From Pseudomonas putida (lineage in GTDB: Bacteria > Pseudomonadota > Gammaproteobacteria > Pseudomonadales > Pseudomonadaceae), in contig NZ_CP113097.1 in NCBI RefSeq assembly GCF_026625125.1, positions 5,442,001-5,506,000 on the forward strand: 64,000 bases of DNA. Reading direction: 5' to 3'. The position numbers were made by a program, and so were the translations under genes. How positions within the stretch are numbered: position 1 is the first letter of the stretch; each line of letters opens with the position of its first letter. Of this stretch, positions 41,126 through 50,317 are shown piece after piece. The notes below the pieces were generated by a model. That model was not told the DNA's origin. It did no database searches and saw nothing but the letters and a program-made list of their open reading frames with translations.

Positions 41126-41228
41126 GCATCTTTTGGGTTAGCCGCCCACCGTAGCAACGCCGCTTCCATTGGCGCCGGCACTCCGGGAGCGGCATTGGTC
41201 ACGATGGACCGTAACCTGGCCTGCGTGT

Positions 41229-43164
41229 TTAAAGCTTGAACCCACCCATCTGCCGGGCCAGGTCATCGGCCAGCCCGCGCAACGCCTGGCACTCCTGCCG
41301 ACACCCCTGCACTTCCGCCGCGGTCTGCCTGGCCAGGTCAGAAATCCCCTGCACCGTGCGGTTGATCTCCTCGGTCACCGCCGACTGCTCTTCCGTCGCC
41401 GTGGCCACCTGGTGGTTCATGTCGCTGATGTGCTCGACCTGGTCGGTAATCGCCCCCAACGAGGCCCCGGTTCGCTGGCTCGACGCCACGCCACTCCCCG
41501 TCGCCTGCTGCCCCGCCTGCATCGACGTCACCGCCGAACCTGCGCCGTGCTTGAGGCGCTGGATCATCTGCTGAACTTCATCGGTGGACACCTGGGTACG
41601 CCGCGCCAGCGTCCGCACCTCATCGGCCACCACGGCAAAGCCGCGCCCCATCTCCCCTGCCCGCGCCGCCTCGATGGCAGCATTGAGCGCCAAAAGGTTG
41701 GTCTGCTCGGAGATGCTGCGGATCACCGCCAATACTTCATCGATGGAGGCGACTTCGTCGGCCAGTTGCGCCACCGCATCCGCCGCCTTGCCGATGTCAC
41801 CCGACATGCCCTCGATACCTTGGATCGACCGGCGTACCACCTCACGCGCCTGCAAGGCTTCCTCACGCGCTGACTGCGAAGCTTGCGCAGCATCGCCGGC
41901 GTTGCGGGCAATGTCCTGCACGGTGAGCCCTCTCGTGCACGGCGGTGGCGACCATTTCGGTCATTTCCTGCTGCCGCCCGGAACGTTCAGCCGTGTTGTC
42001 CACCACCTGCGTCACCTGCTCGACCGCACGATGCAAACGCTCGGTGGTGCGCAGCACTTCGCCGATCAGGCCGCGCTGGCTGTCGAGAAATCGGTTGAAT
42101 CCGCGGGCCAGTTCGCCCAGTTCGTCCTGACGCGAATCGTCCAGACGATGGCTGAGGTCGCCGCCACCACTGCCAATCTGCACCAACGCGGCAGTCACTC
42201 GGCGCACAGGCTGTACCAAGCCACGCGCCAGCACCACCACCAGCAACAGCGAGAGCAGCGCCACACCCCCGCCGATCAACGTGGTAAGCCAGAGGGCCTG
42301 ACGCATCTGTGCATAGATCTCTGCCTCCGGCACCTCGGCAACCAAGGTCCAGTTCAGGTCGCGCAGGGGTAAGCCCAAGGCCAGAAAGTCTTTACCATCA
42401 CGCTGGAATCGGCTGGTGCGCAAACCCGGCTCACCGCTGATCACCGCCTTGGCCGCCTGTTCATCGAGCTGCTGCGCGAGCTGTCGCTTGCCGCTGAGGG
42501 CAGCGTCCGGATGCACCTGGATCAAGCCATCGTTACGTACCAGAAACACCTTGCCGTGCTCGCCAAAGCTGAAGTCATGGATCAGTTGTGACAACTCGGT
42601 CATGCGCAGGCCCATGCCGGCCACACCGACCAGCTTGCCGTCCTTTTCCACACGGTAATCGATGAACAGCGCCAGCTCGCCCGTGGAACCGTCGATATCG
42701 ATATTGATCAGGCGCTCGGCGCCGCTGTCGATGTAGCCGTAAAACCACGTGTCTTTGGGGTTGTCGCGGCTGAGGGTGCGGTCCAAGCCATTTTCGTTGT
42801 AGTAGTGGCCGGTTTCGGTCGAGGCGAAAAGCGTGGTGAAGGCCTGGTTGCGCTGCTTTGCGGCCTGCAGGTATTCGATAAAGCGTGGCATTTCGCCGGC
42901 GTCTTCACCAGCGGCCAGCCAGTCACGCAGCAGCGTGTTGCCGGCGATGTCGGCTGCGGCGACCAGCGGCTTGCCGAGCATTCGCTCGATGTCGTTGCGG
43001 ATGGCTTCGATGCTGGCCGGGAGGGCTGTGTCGACCAGATAGCGATCGGTGAGGCGGTTGAGCGCTACGGTGAAAATGATCACGACCACCAGGATGCTCG
43101 CCAGCAGTGCCGCGCCCATGCTCGCGATCAATTGCCACTGGATACTTCGACGCCAGATACCCAT
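41229..43164 (-). pseudogene. methyl-accepting chemotaxis protein disrupted by a frameshift
   Basis: The N-terminal part (43164 down to about 41930) encodes a transmembrane segment (MGAALLASILVVVIIFTVALN), a periplasmic dCache-like ligand-binding domain (DTWFYGYIDSG, FIDYRVEKDGKLVGVAGMGL, HGKVFLVRNDGLIQVHPD), a second transmembrane segment and HAMP. The C-terminal part, in another frame, encodes the signalling hairpin [39 protein letters not shown]. The frame is lost near 41928-41933. There GAG-AGGG-CTC stands where GAG-ATG-GGG-CTC would restore [12 protein letters not shown], consistent with a 2-bp deletion. In P. putida KT2440 the MCP beside ltaE is, I believe, the purine receptor McpH; this may be its orthologue. 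A sequencing error is possible. Confidence 0.85.
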
Positions 43165-43301
43165 GCCCCTTCCTCCCCAGGAATAATTGTTTGGGGGAAA
43201 GTGTATACACTCAGGTATCCATTAATACCAGCGACCTGCGACAAGGTTGAAGACACTGCGGGGGCAGGCAAACCCGTCCCCGCAGTACTGACAGCGTGCT
43301 T

Positions 43302-43604
43302 TTACTGTTCGGCGATGGTCCGAACGATCGCGTCCACCGTGGCGTCGATCTGTGCCTGTGTACGCTCCAGTGTCTGCTGATGTTCCTTCTGCAGTTCAAC
43401 CTGCTTGGAACACAGATTCAGGGCGGCCAGCACCAGCAGCTTATCGCCGATCAGGGTCGGGTACGAACGTTTGGTTTCGGCAAGGGCGGTGTTGAGCATG
43501 CGTACCGCCTGCGCCAGGGTTTCTTCCTGGCCTTCGGGCGCCTTGATCGAATAGTCGTTGCCGAGGATCGACACGACATTGACCGGCTGCGCTTGCAGTC
43601 TCAT
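43302..43604 (-). CDS. zapA: cell division protein ZapA
   Basis: A 100-aa ZapA-family protein, an FtsZ-ring-stabilising factor. It has NVVSILGNDYSIKAPEGQEETLAQAVRMLN, the globular N-terminal half, then a coiled coil (LCSKQVELQKEHQQTLERTQAQIDATVDAIVRTI). The start overlaps the upstream TIGR02449 gene by ATGA. In many gammaproteobacteria zapA is followed by ssrS (6S RNA) and ygfA; neither is seen here. Confidence 0.9.
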   Translation of the reverse strand: MRLQAQPVNVVSILGNDYSIKAPEGQEETLAQAVRMLNTALAETKRSYPTLIGDKLLVLAALNLCSKQVELQKEHQQTLERTQAQIDATVDAIVRTIAEQ

Positions 43605-43831
43605 GCGCCGACGACACCTGCGCTGGCGCGTTCAACCAGCGCCTGGATGCGCGCAGCGGTGGCACCGTGCTTTTCTTCCTGCTCCATCAACGACAGTTGC
43701 AGGGTTTCGTTCTCTTCCTTGGCTTGGGCCAGTTCCTGGCCAAGCGTGGTGTTCTGCTCGGTGAGTTGAGCGTTTTTCTGCATCAGGTCGCTGACCAGTT
43801 GCTCGAGTTGATTCAGGGAGGCTTCCAGCAT
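43601..43831 (-). CDS. TIGR02449 family small coiled-coil protein (ZapB-like)
   Basis: A 76-aa protein, almost entirely coiled coil (SLNQLEQLVSDLMQKNAQLTEQNTTLGQELAQAKEENETLQ). This family is regularly encoded directly upstream of zapA and is likely a Z-ring accessory factor. The start MLEASLNQ was chosen by family length; the frame extends upstream. Translationally coupled to zapA. Confidence 0.85.
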   Translation of the reverse strand: MLEASLNQLEQLVSDLMQKNAQLTEQNTTLGQELAQAKEENETLQLSLMEQEEKHGATAARIQALVERASAGVVGA

Positions 43832-44108
43832 GGGGTCTATCTCGGGTTGTTGCAAAGGGCGCACACGATAAAGAAAAGTGTGAGCACTCGCCATTAAATA
43901 TCGGAATCTCAAGGTTTCTAACCCGCAGATTGACAGGGTATCGGGCGCCTTGTTCCGACTTGGGTCAACCGCCGGTCAGGTAAATGGATAGCAGGCTCAC
44001 AATTTTTGCCGTTCACACTCAAGACTGGCCGGTCACGACCGATAGCCAGGCAAGTCATATTTCGTCGCAGGGAACGCGTCCACTCCTTTTGCCTGGATTC
44101 GTCCCGCC

Positions 44109-45734
44109 ATGTCCCTACGCAACATGAATATCGCCCCCCGCGCCTTGCTCGGGTTCGCCTTGATCGGCTTGCTCATGCTCGGCCTTGGTATCTTCTCGCT
44201 CATGCAGATGGGCAACATCCGCCAGGCGGGCCTTGCCATCGAAAACATCAGCGTGCCCAGTATCAAGACCCTGGACGAGCTGACCTCGCTCAACCTGCGC
44301 CTGCGCACCCTCTCCTACCGAATGCTGCTCAACCGCGAACCGGAAGTACAGCGCGACACCCTCAACCTGTTGGACCAGCGCAACGCCGAGATCGACCGCG
44401 CTCGCCAGGCCTACCTGCCACTGATCAGCGCGGCAGACGAACAGGCCGCCTTCGACCAGTACACCGAACTGCTCAACCAGTACCGTCAGCTGGAATCGCG
44501 CATGCGCAGCCTGAGCCAGGCCAACCGCACTGATGAACTGCGTGACCTGCTCAACCGCGACCTGCTGGCCAACTCCGAGCAAATCAACAAAGTCATGAAC
44601 ACCCTGGTGCGGATCAACACCGACCAGACCCGCGCGACCAACGAAACCGCCGCCAACCAGTACTCAGCGGCCTTCGTCCTGGTAGTCGGCCTGCTGGTTG
44701 CCGCAGCCGTGCTGACCTTCCTCTGCGCGTTGCTGCTGACCCGCAGCATCGTCAAACCTATCGACGAAGCCCTCAAGGCCGCCGAGCAGATTGCCGACGG
44801 TGACCTGACCCATACCATCCGCGCCGAAGGCACCGATGAGGCCGCGCGCCTGCTGCGCGCGATGGGGCGCATGCAGGAAAAATTGCGCGACACCCTGCAG
44901 CAGATCGCTGGCTCCGCTACCCAGCTGGCGTCGGCCGCCGAAGAGCTGAACGCCGTTACCGACGAGAGCGCGCGTGGCCTGCAACAGCAGAACAATGAAA
45001 TCGAGCAGGCCGCCACGGCGGTGACCGAAATGACCAGCGCCGTCGAAGAAGTGGCGCGTAACGCTGTGAGCACCTCAGAAGCCTCCAGCGAAGCCAGCCG
45101 CTCGACCGGCGACGGGCGTGACCTGGTGCTGGAAACCGTAGGCGCCATCGAGCGGATGAGCGGTGATGTGCAGGCCACCGCCAAACTGATCACTCACTTG
45201 GCCGAACAATCGCGCGACATCGGCAAGGTACTGGATGTGATCCGCGGCCTGGCCGACCAGACCAACCTGCTGGCGCTCAACGCGGCCATCGAAGCGGCGC
45301 GTGCCGGCGAGGCGGGCCGTGGGTTTGCGGTGGTGGCGGATGAAGTGCGTGCGCTGGCACACCGTACCCAGCAGTCGACCAGCGAAATCGAACGGATGAT
45401 CGGCAGCATCCAAGGCGGCACCGAACAGGCGGTCGAATCGATGCGCACCAGCACCGAACGCGCCGAGTCGACGCTGAACATCGCCAAGGGCGCCGGTATG
45501 GCGCTGGACACCATTGCCGGGGCCGTGGCGCAGATCAATGAACGCAACCTGGTAATCGCCAGCGCGGCGGAAGAACAAGCCCAGGTGGCGCGAGAGGTTG
45601 ACCGCAACCTGGTGAACATCAATGACTTGTCGGTGCAGAGCGCGACCGGCGCACATCAGACCAGCGCAGCGAGCGCAGAGCTGTCGCGCCTGGCTGTGGA
45701 TTTGAATGGGCTGGTGGCACGCTTTCGCACCTGA
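44109..45734 (+). CDS. methyl-accepting chemotaxis protein with four-helix-bundle sensor
   Basis: A 541-aa chemoreceptor. The N-terminal transmembrane segment [23 protein letters not shown] leads to a helical periplasmic 4HB_MCP domain (about residues 35-190). A second transmembrane segment ([25 protein letters not shown]), HAMP ([23 protein letters not shown]) and the conserved signalling tip [40 protein letters not shown] follow. No C-terminal CheR-binding pentapeptide is present. The ligand is unknown. The gene is complete, unlike the neighbouring receptor. Confidence 0.93.
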   Translation: MSLRNMNIAPRALLGFALIGLLMLGLGIFSLMQMGNIRQAGLAIENISVPSIKTLDELTSLNLRLRTLSYRMLLNREPEVQRDTLNLLDQRNAEIDRARQAYLPLISAADEQAAFDQYTELLNQYRQLESRMRSLSQANRTDELRDLLNRDLLANSEQINKVMNTLVRINTDQTRATNETAANQYSAAFVLVVGLLVAAAVLTFLCALLLTRSIVKPIDEALKAAEQIADGDLTHTIRAEGTDEAARLLRAMGRMQEKLRDTLQQIAGSATQLASAAEELNAVTDESARGLQQQNNEIEQAATAVTEMTSAVEEVARNAVSTSEASSEASRSTGDGRDLVLETVGAIERMSGDVQATAKLITHLAEQSRDIGKVLDVIRGLADQTNLLALNAAIEAARAGEAGRGFAVVADEVRALAHRTQQSTSEIERMIGSIQGGTEQAVESMRTSTERAESTLNIAKGAGMALDTIAGAVAQINERNLVIASAAEEQAQVAREVDRNLVNINDLSVQSATGAHQTSAASAELSRLAVDLNGLVARFRT

Positions 45735-45757
45735 GAGCACCGGGGCCGCTTTGCGGC

Positions 45758-45916
45758 CCAATCGCCGGCAAGCCGGCTCCCACAGGGTCTGCGCCAGCCG
45801 TTAGAAATCGGGTAAAACCATTGCTCCCAAAAATGGCCTGCCCCAGGACATTGGATTGGTGTCCAACCTCTTGGGGGCAGTCCATCCTGTGGGAGCCGGC
45901 TTGCCGGCGATTGGGC
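45758..45916. repeat. inverted REP pair between the chemoreceptor and gbcB
   Basis: REP cores at 45758-45785 and, inverted, 45887-45916 bound about 100 bp between convergent genes. Confidence 0.9.
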
Positions 45917-45943
45917 TGCAAGGCAGCCCCAGCCATTAGCGGA

Positions 45944-47044
45944 TCAGTAATCGATCCGCACGTCCCCTTTGGGTACGCTGCAGCACGACAGGATATAGCC
46001 CTCGGCTTCATCTTCCTCGGTAATCCCGCCGTTGTGCTCCATCTCCACCTCGCCACCCAGCTTGAGCACCTTGCAGGTCCCGCAGATGCCCATGCCGCAA
46101 GCTTTGGGGATCATCAGCCCGACCTTGGCCGCCGCCGCATGCACGGTCTCGCCAGGAACGACTCGGATGCTCTTCTCGCTGCCGATGAACTCCACCAGGT
46201 TGAGCTCGGACACGTCCACTTCCGGCGCATCGGCCGCCTGCTCGGCATGCTCCACGGCATCGGCCTTGGCCTCTGCCGGCGTCGCGCCGAACGACTCCTC
46301 GTGGTAGTTCTTCATGTCGAAGCCGACCGCCTCGAGCATGCGCTTGACCGCAGTCATGTAGGGCGTCGGGCCGCAGCAGAACACCTCGCGCTCCATGTAA
46401 TCGGGCGCGATCAGTTCCATCAGCCGTTGGTTAAGATAGCCGCGATAACCCGCCCAAGGCTCACCCAGGCCGTGCTTCTCGCAAATGATGTGCAGGCTGA
46501 AGTTGGGGATGCGGGAAGCCATCTGCTCCAGTTCGCGGTGGTAGATGATGTCTTTGGGGGAGCGGGCGCTGTGCACGAACACCATGTCGACATTGGCATT
46601 GGTGTCGTAGAACCAGCGGGCCATGGACATCACCGGTGTGATACCGACACCGCCAGAGAGGTACAGCACCTTGCCCGCCGGGAAGTCGATGGCGTTGAAC
46701 AGCCCCACCGGGCCGTGCACAGGCACTTCAAAGCCTTCGTGCATGGTGTCGTGCAGGTAGTTGGACACATGCCCGCCCGGCACCCGCTTGACGGTGATCG
46801 AAAAGCTGTAGGGCACCGACGGCGAACTGGAGATGGTGTAGGAGCGCATCACCGGCTTGCCTTCGATCTCCAGTTCCAGGGTGACGAACTGCCCAGGCTT
46901 GAAGAAGAACATGATCGGCTGGTCGGCCATGAAGCAGAAGGTGCGCACGTCCCAGGTCTCCTGGATGACCTTGACGCAACGCACGATGTGGCGGCCATTG
47001 GCCCAGGTCTGGGTGGTGACCGGATTGAGGAATGTATCGGACAT
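45944..47044 (-). CDS. gbcB: glycine betaine monooxygenase reductase subunit GbcB
   Basis: A 366-aa flavin reductase that passes electrons from NAD(P)H to the Rieske oxygenase GbcA. The FAD-binding domain has MRSYTISSSPS and GGHVSNYLHDT. The NAD-binding domain has LYLSGGVGITPVMSMARWF and EVFCCGPTPYM. The C-terminal plant-type [2Fe-2S] ferredoxin has ACGMGICGTCKVLKLGG and a later Cys in YILSCCSVPKGDV. The second of two close ATGs is chosen: GGAG lies 6 nt before it but directly abuts the first. Divergent from gbcA. Confidence 0.95.
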   Translation of the reverse strand: MSDTFLNPVTTQTWANGRHIVRCVKVIQETWDVRTFCFMADQPIMFFFKPGQFVTLELEIEGKPVMRSYTISSSPSVPYSFSITVKRVPGGHVSNYLHDTMHEGFEVPVHGPVGLFNAIDFPAGKVLYLSGGVGITPVMSMARWFYDTNANVDMVFVHSARSPKDIIYHRELEQMASRIPNFSLHIICEKHGLGEPWAGYRGYLNQRLMELIAPDYMEREVFCCGPTPYMTAVKRMLEAVGFDMKNYHEESFGATPAEAKADAVEHAEQAADAPEVDVSELNLVEFIGSEKSIRVVPGETVHAAAAKVGLMIPKACGMGICGTCKVLKLGGEVEMEHNGGITEEDEAEGYILSCCSVPKGDVRIDY

Positions 47045-47107
47045 GTTCATCTCCAGCGGCCGACTAATGGCCCTTTTCATGGCTGCGATAATGCGCAAGC
47101 TGAAGGC

Positions 47108-47150
47108 GTCGCACATTCCTGCCTGCGACATCGGCGTGCTTATCGCGACC
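47108..47150. promoter_or_regulatory. candidate activator site in the gbcB-gbcA divergent promoter
   Basis: GTCGCA (47108-47113) and TGCGAC (47124-47129) form an inverted repeat with 10-bp spacer, and a further GCGACC lies 20 bp after GCGACA. The 296-bp region contains both promoters. GbdR, the betaine-responsive AraC-family activator, is the expected regulator from P. aeruginosa, but it is not encoded in this window and its site is not confirmed. Confidence 0.35.
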
Positions 47151-47340
47151 AGCCCCGTGCTACAAGGGCTGGCGCGTCGTAATTCAAATCGGCCATGTCG
47201 CCCATGGATACGGTTCGCGGCGTCTTCGGACGCACACTCCACGGCAAAAGAACCTGCTGTTTTTTCACAGATGCTCTTGCGGCACCACAACAACGATTAG
47301 CCACCTTTTGCCGGCCGCCTACGGCCCCGAGGATTACACG

Positions 47341-48633
47341 ATGGACGTCACCGCAACCCTGAGCCTGGGCGATCCACTGGAAGCTGCACGCAAGGCCACC
47401 GCCGAGATGCTGCAGACCCGCGAGCGCACCTACTCGCTGCCCCAGCCGTTCTACACCGACGAGCGTCTGTTCCAGATCGACATGCAGGAGATCTTCCACA
47501 AGGAATGGCTGATTGCCGGCATGACGTGCGAAATCCCGGCCAAGGGCAACTACATCACCCTGCAGATCGGCAAGAACCCGATCATCGTGGTGCGCGGCAG
47601 CGAAGGTAAGGTGCATGCCTTCCACAACGTCTGCCGCCATCGTGGCTCACGCCTGTGCGTCAACGAGAAAGGCAAAGTGGCAAAGCTGGTCTGCCATTAC
47701 CACCAGTGGACGTATGAACTGGATGGCCGCCTGCTGTTCGCAGGTACTGAAATGGGCGCCGACTTCGACATGAAAGAGTACGGCCTCAAGCCTGTGAACG
47801 TAAAAGTCGCCGGTGGCTACATCTTCATCAGCCTGGCGGAAAACCCACCTGCGATCGACGAGTTCCTGGCCACCCTGGACCACTACATGGAACCGTATGA
47901 CATGGAGAACACCAAGGTGGCAGTGCAAACCACCTTGATGGAAAAGGCCAACTGGAAGCTGGTGCTGGAAAACAACCGCGAGTGCTACCACTGCTCCGGC
48001 TCGCACCCGGAGTTGCTGCAAACCCTGCTGGAGTGGGACGACACCAACGACCCGCGCGCCAGCCAGGAATTCAAGGACCACGTGGCGGCCTCCGCCGCCG
48101 CTTGGGAAGCCGAGAAGATCCCGTACCTGCACAAGAGCCATGGCCTGCGTAACCGCATCGTGCGCATGCCGCTGCTCAAGGGCACCGTGTCGATGACCAT
48201 GGACGGTAAACAGGCGTGCCAGAAACTGATGGGCCGCATCAAGAACCCAGACCTGGGCTCGATGCGCATCCTGCACCTGCCACACTCGTGGAACCACTGC
48301 ATGGGCGACCACATGATCGTGTTCACCGTGTGGCCGATCAGCGCCCAGGAGACCATGGTCACCACCAAGTGGCTGGTGCACAAGGATGCCGTGGAAGGCG
48401 TGGACTACGACCCTGAGCGCATGCGCAAGGTGTGGGACGCCACCAACGACCAGGACCGCCGCCTGGCCGAAGAAAACCAGCGCGGTATCAACTCGACGGC
48501 GTATCAGCCGGGGCCTTACTCGAAGACTTACGAGTTCGGTGTGGTGAACTTCATTGACTGGTACAGCGACCGCGTATTGGCCAATTTGGGCGCAGAGCCT
48601 GCCCCCTACCTGAAAGAGGTGAAGGCGCAGTGA
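47341..48633 (+). CDS. gbcA: glycine betaine monooxygenase oxygenase subunit GbcA
   Basis: A 430-aa Rieske non-haem iron oxygenase that demethylates glycine betaine to dimethylglycine plus formaldehyde. The Rieske cluster ligands are in NVCRHRGSRLC and VCHYHQWTYELDG. The mononuclear iron site is in VLENNRECYHCSGSHPELL. The start MDVTATLSLGDPLEAARKAT was chosen by family length and an upstream GAGGA; the frame is open 33 bp further upstream. Confidence 0.97.
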   Translation: MDVTATLSLGDPLEAARKATAEMLQTRERTYSLPQPFYTDERLFQIDMQEIFHKEWLIAGMTCEIPAKGNYITLQIGKNPIIVVRGSEGKVHAFHNVCRHRGSRLCVNEKGKVAKLVCHYHQWTYELDGRLLFAGTEMGADFDMKEYGLKPVNVKVAGGYIFISLAENPPAIDEFLATLDHYMEPYDMENTKVAVQTTLMEKANWKLVLENNRECYHCSGSHPELLQTLLEWDDTNDPRASQEFKDHVAASAAAWEAEKIPYLHKSHGLRNRIVRMPLLKGTVSMTMDGKQACQKLMGRIKNPDLGSMRILHLPHSWNHCMGDHMIVFTVWPISAQETMVTTKWLVHKDAVEGVDYDPERMRKVWDATNDQDRRLAEENQRGINSTAYQPGPYSKTYEFGVVNFIDWYSDRVLANLGAEPAPYLKEVKAQ

Positions 48634-48646
48634 GTATTCAGCGTTA

Positions 48647-48688
48647 GCCGACGCGCTCCACTCGCCTGACGAGTAGGAGCGCGTCGGC
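48647..48688. terminator. long hairpin between convergent gbcA and RHS gene 3
   Basis: An 18-bp stem (GCCGACGCGCTCCACTCG pairing with 48670-48688, one bulged A) and a 5-nt loop fill most of the 81-bp gap. No T-tract follows, but the position 14 bp after gbcA suggests bidirectional termination or insulation. Confidence 0.65.
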
Positions 48689-48714
48689 CGACGCTTGGAC
48701 ACCAGGGCCTGACG

Positions 48715-49572
48715 CTACACGGTGACGCTGTGCGGGGTTGGGCGCATTGACCTTATGCTTTCCGCTGCTGCTGAAATCCTTTCCGCTGCTGCTGAAAGCC
48801 CCCGGCCCACGGTAGCGAACATTTCGTCCACCATCGTCACATCCATGAAAGTCTCCAGAGCGACACTGGGAATTTCAAATGGGTTTACTCTCAAGTAACT
48901 CACCACCTCACGGGCTGCAGCAAAGTTACCTGTCAAACCGCCGCTCAGGTTGGTGACTGAATTCACCACGCTAAACACATCTGTCGCTGTCTGGAAGGCA
49001 GGCGTTACCCCACTGATCGCAGCCGTCAACTGCCCAGCGACCCCAGCGCTCCCAGTCAGGAAAAACTGCTGATTCGAGATTCTGGATAGCTGAGGCAGCT
49101 CCTGATGGCCTACGGAGCGCCCGGGCTCGCTAGCTTGCGCAGCGTTATGCCTGGCCCGGAAAGCCACCCTGCGCCCCACTACATTCCTGGCCGTACGCGC
49201 CAACGAGCCCAACAACGTAGCACCGCTGGACGCCACGCCAATGGCTCTGAACACGACGCCCCAGAACGCCCCGCTTGGGTCATGGCGATTCACGGGATCG
49301 CCGCCACAATAGGCGTATGCATGGATACCTCCCTTGCCGAACGGGCTTAGCGGGTCAGCGCTGATAAACCGCCTCAGGCTCGGACTGTAGAAGCGGCGAC
49401 CATTGCCCAGGGCATAACAGCCTGTGAGCGGATCCGGGCGCTGACCACAGAAACCCAGCCCTGGTATCAGTGCGGTACCTGAGGCGCCATAAGGCGAATA
49501 AGCGAGCGCCTCGTGCCCCCCCCTACCCAATACAGAGCGCTGGCGGTCGACGCTTAGCAGTAATGTCTTCAT
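48715..49572 (-). CDS. orphan RHS core protein with hydrophobic C-terminal tip
   Basis: A 285-aa protein starting MKTLLLSVDRQRSVLGRGG, the second common N-terminal type of P. putida orphan RHS proteins; the frame is open upstream without similarity. RHS core: GLGFCGQRPDPLTGCYALGNGRRF, YSPSLRRFISADPLSPFGKG, GGIHAYAYCGGDPVNRHDPSG (about 42-110). The tip starts with a hydrophobic segment (FWGVVFRAIGVASSGATLLGSLA) and contains a second one (FLTGSAGVAGQLTAAISG), so it may be membrane-active. Tip function is unknown and no immunity gene is evident. Confidence 0.83.
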   Translation of the reverse strand: MKTLLLSVDRQRSVLGRGGHEALAYSPYGASGTALIPGLGFCGQRPDPLTGCYALGNGRRFYSPSLRRFISADPLSPFGKGGIHAYAYCGGDPVNRHDPSGAFWGVVFRAIGVASSGATLLGSLARTARNVVGRRVAFRARHNAAQASEPGRSVGHQELPQLSRISNQQFFLTGSAGVAGQLTAAISGVTPAFQTATDVFSVVNSVTNLSGGLTGNFAAAREVVSYLRVNPFEIPSVALETFMDVTMVDEMFATVGRGLSAAAERISAAAESIRSMRPTPHSVTV

Positions 49573-49629
49573 GGTTATCCACAATTCACAGAACGTGTGG
49601 TCAGGATAATGAGGGACGTTGTATTTGCG

Positions 49630-49647
49630 TACTGGCAAAAATGACAG
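49630..49647 (-). promoter_or_regulatory. shared RHS leader element (copy upstream of RHS gene 3)
   Basis: On the minus strand it reads CTGTCATTTTTGCCAGTA, identical to 27264-27281. 57 nt separate it from the RHS gene 3 ATG. A TTATCCACA box (49575-49583) lies between it and the start codon. Confidence 0.6.
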
Positions 49648-49656
49648 GCCGGCAAC

Positions 49657-50095
49657 TGGTCACTATTCAACCAATCCTATCAAGGCCCCACGCTTTCTGG
49701 GCTACAGCGATCTTCATACACCTTGTCCACAGAGACACCAACAGAGTTTGTGAGCAAAAAGCGGCATGCAGCTTCGTTTCTGTGGATAAGCGATTCAAGG
49801 CCCTGATAATCATGGATCAGGAGACACACGCCGCCATTTGATCATTTTGTAATCAATTCCTCACAAGCCACGGCCTCCGCGGCTTCCAAGTAGTACCGGA
49901 CAGCTTATCCACAGATCCGCCAACAGCGATTGTGGGCAAAACCACCCGGAGATAGGCTATCAGCGTCTGATTAACCCGGCTAAGACCTGATCAATTTATG
50001 ATCAAAGTTCTGTAAGCCCCTATATGTATAGCCTCCAGCCATGCACCAACACTTTATCCACACCTTGGCGAACAGATTCCGTGAGCAAAAAAAGA
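49657..50095 (+). repeat. three direct repeats each carrying a DnaA-box-like 9-mer at fixed geometry
   Basis: Copies start at 49657, 49839 and 49988. Each begins TGRTCA, has an (A)ATCA/ACCA block 13-17 bp in, AAGGCC/AAGCC at about position 27, and then, exactly 66 bp from its start, TTGTCCACA, TTATCCACA and TTATCCACA respectively. Exactly 31 bp after the box start comes GCAAAA, preceded by AACAG and TGTGRG/CGTGAG. An extra inverted TGTGGATAA lies at 49781. The copies are diverged between these anchors. They fill the AT-rich 745-bp gap between RHS gene 3 and etfB, in which I see no gene. Confidence 0.85.
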
Positions 50096-50317
50096 GTTGC
50101 ACCCGATGGTTGGGCCAGTTTCGCCAAAGCCAGCGGTGGAGTGGGGAACAGGATGGACTTATGCACAGGCAGAAGGTGCATGCAGCAGATCAGAAGTTGG
50201 GGGAGCGGGGTTGCCCTGCGAAGCAGCCGCGGTGCATGGCACCGGGTGCGCCTGTGTGCGCGGGGCAAGCCCGCCCCCACAGCGTGAGGGCGGCCTTGGC
50301 GGCGAGCCTGTAGGGCT

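Noticed and set aside
49470..49841. 123-aa rightward ORF over the RHS gene 3 start and the repeat array
   Set aside because: It reads antisense through RHS gene 3 and across the repeats, has no similarity to a known family and no ribosome site.
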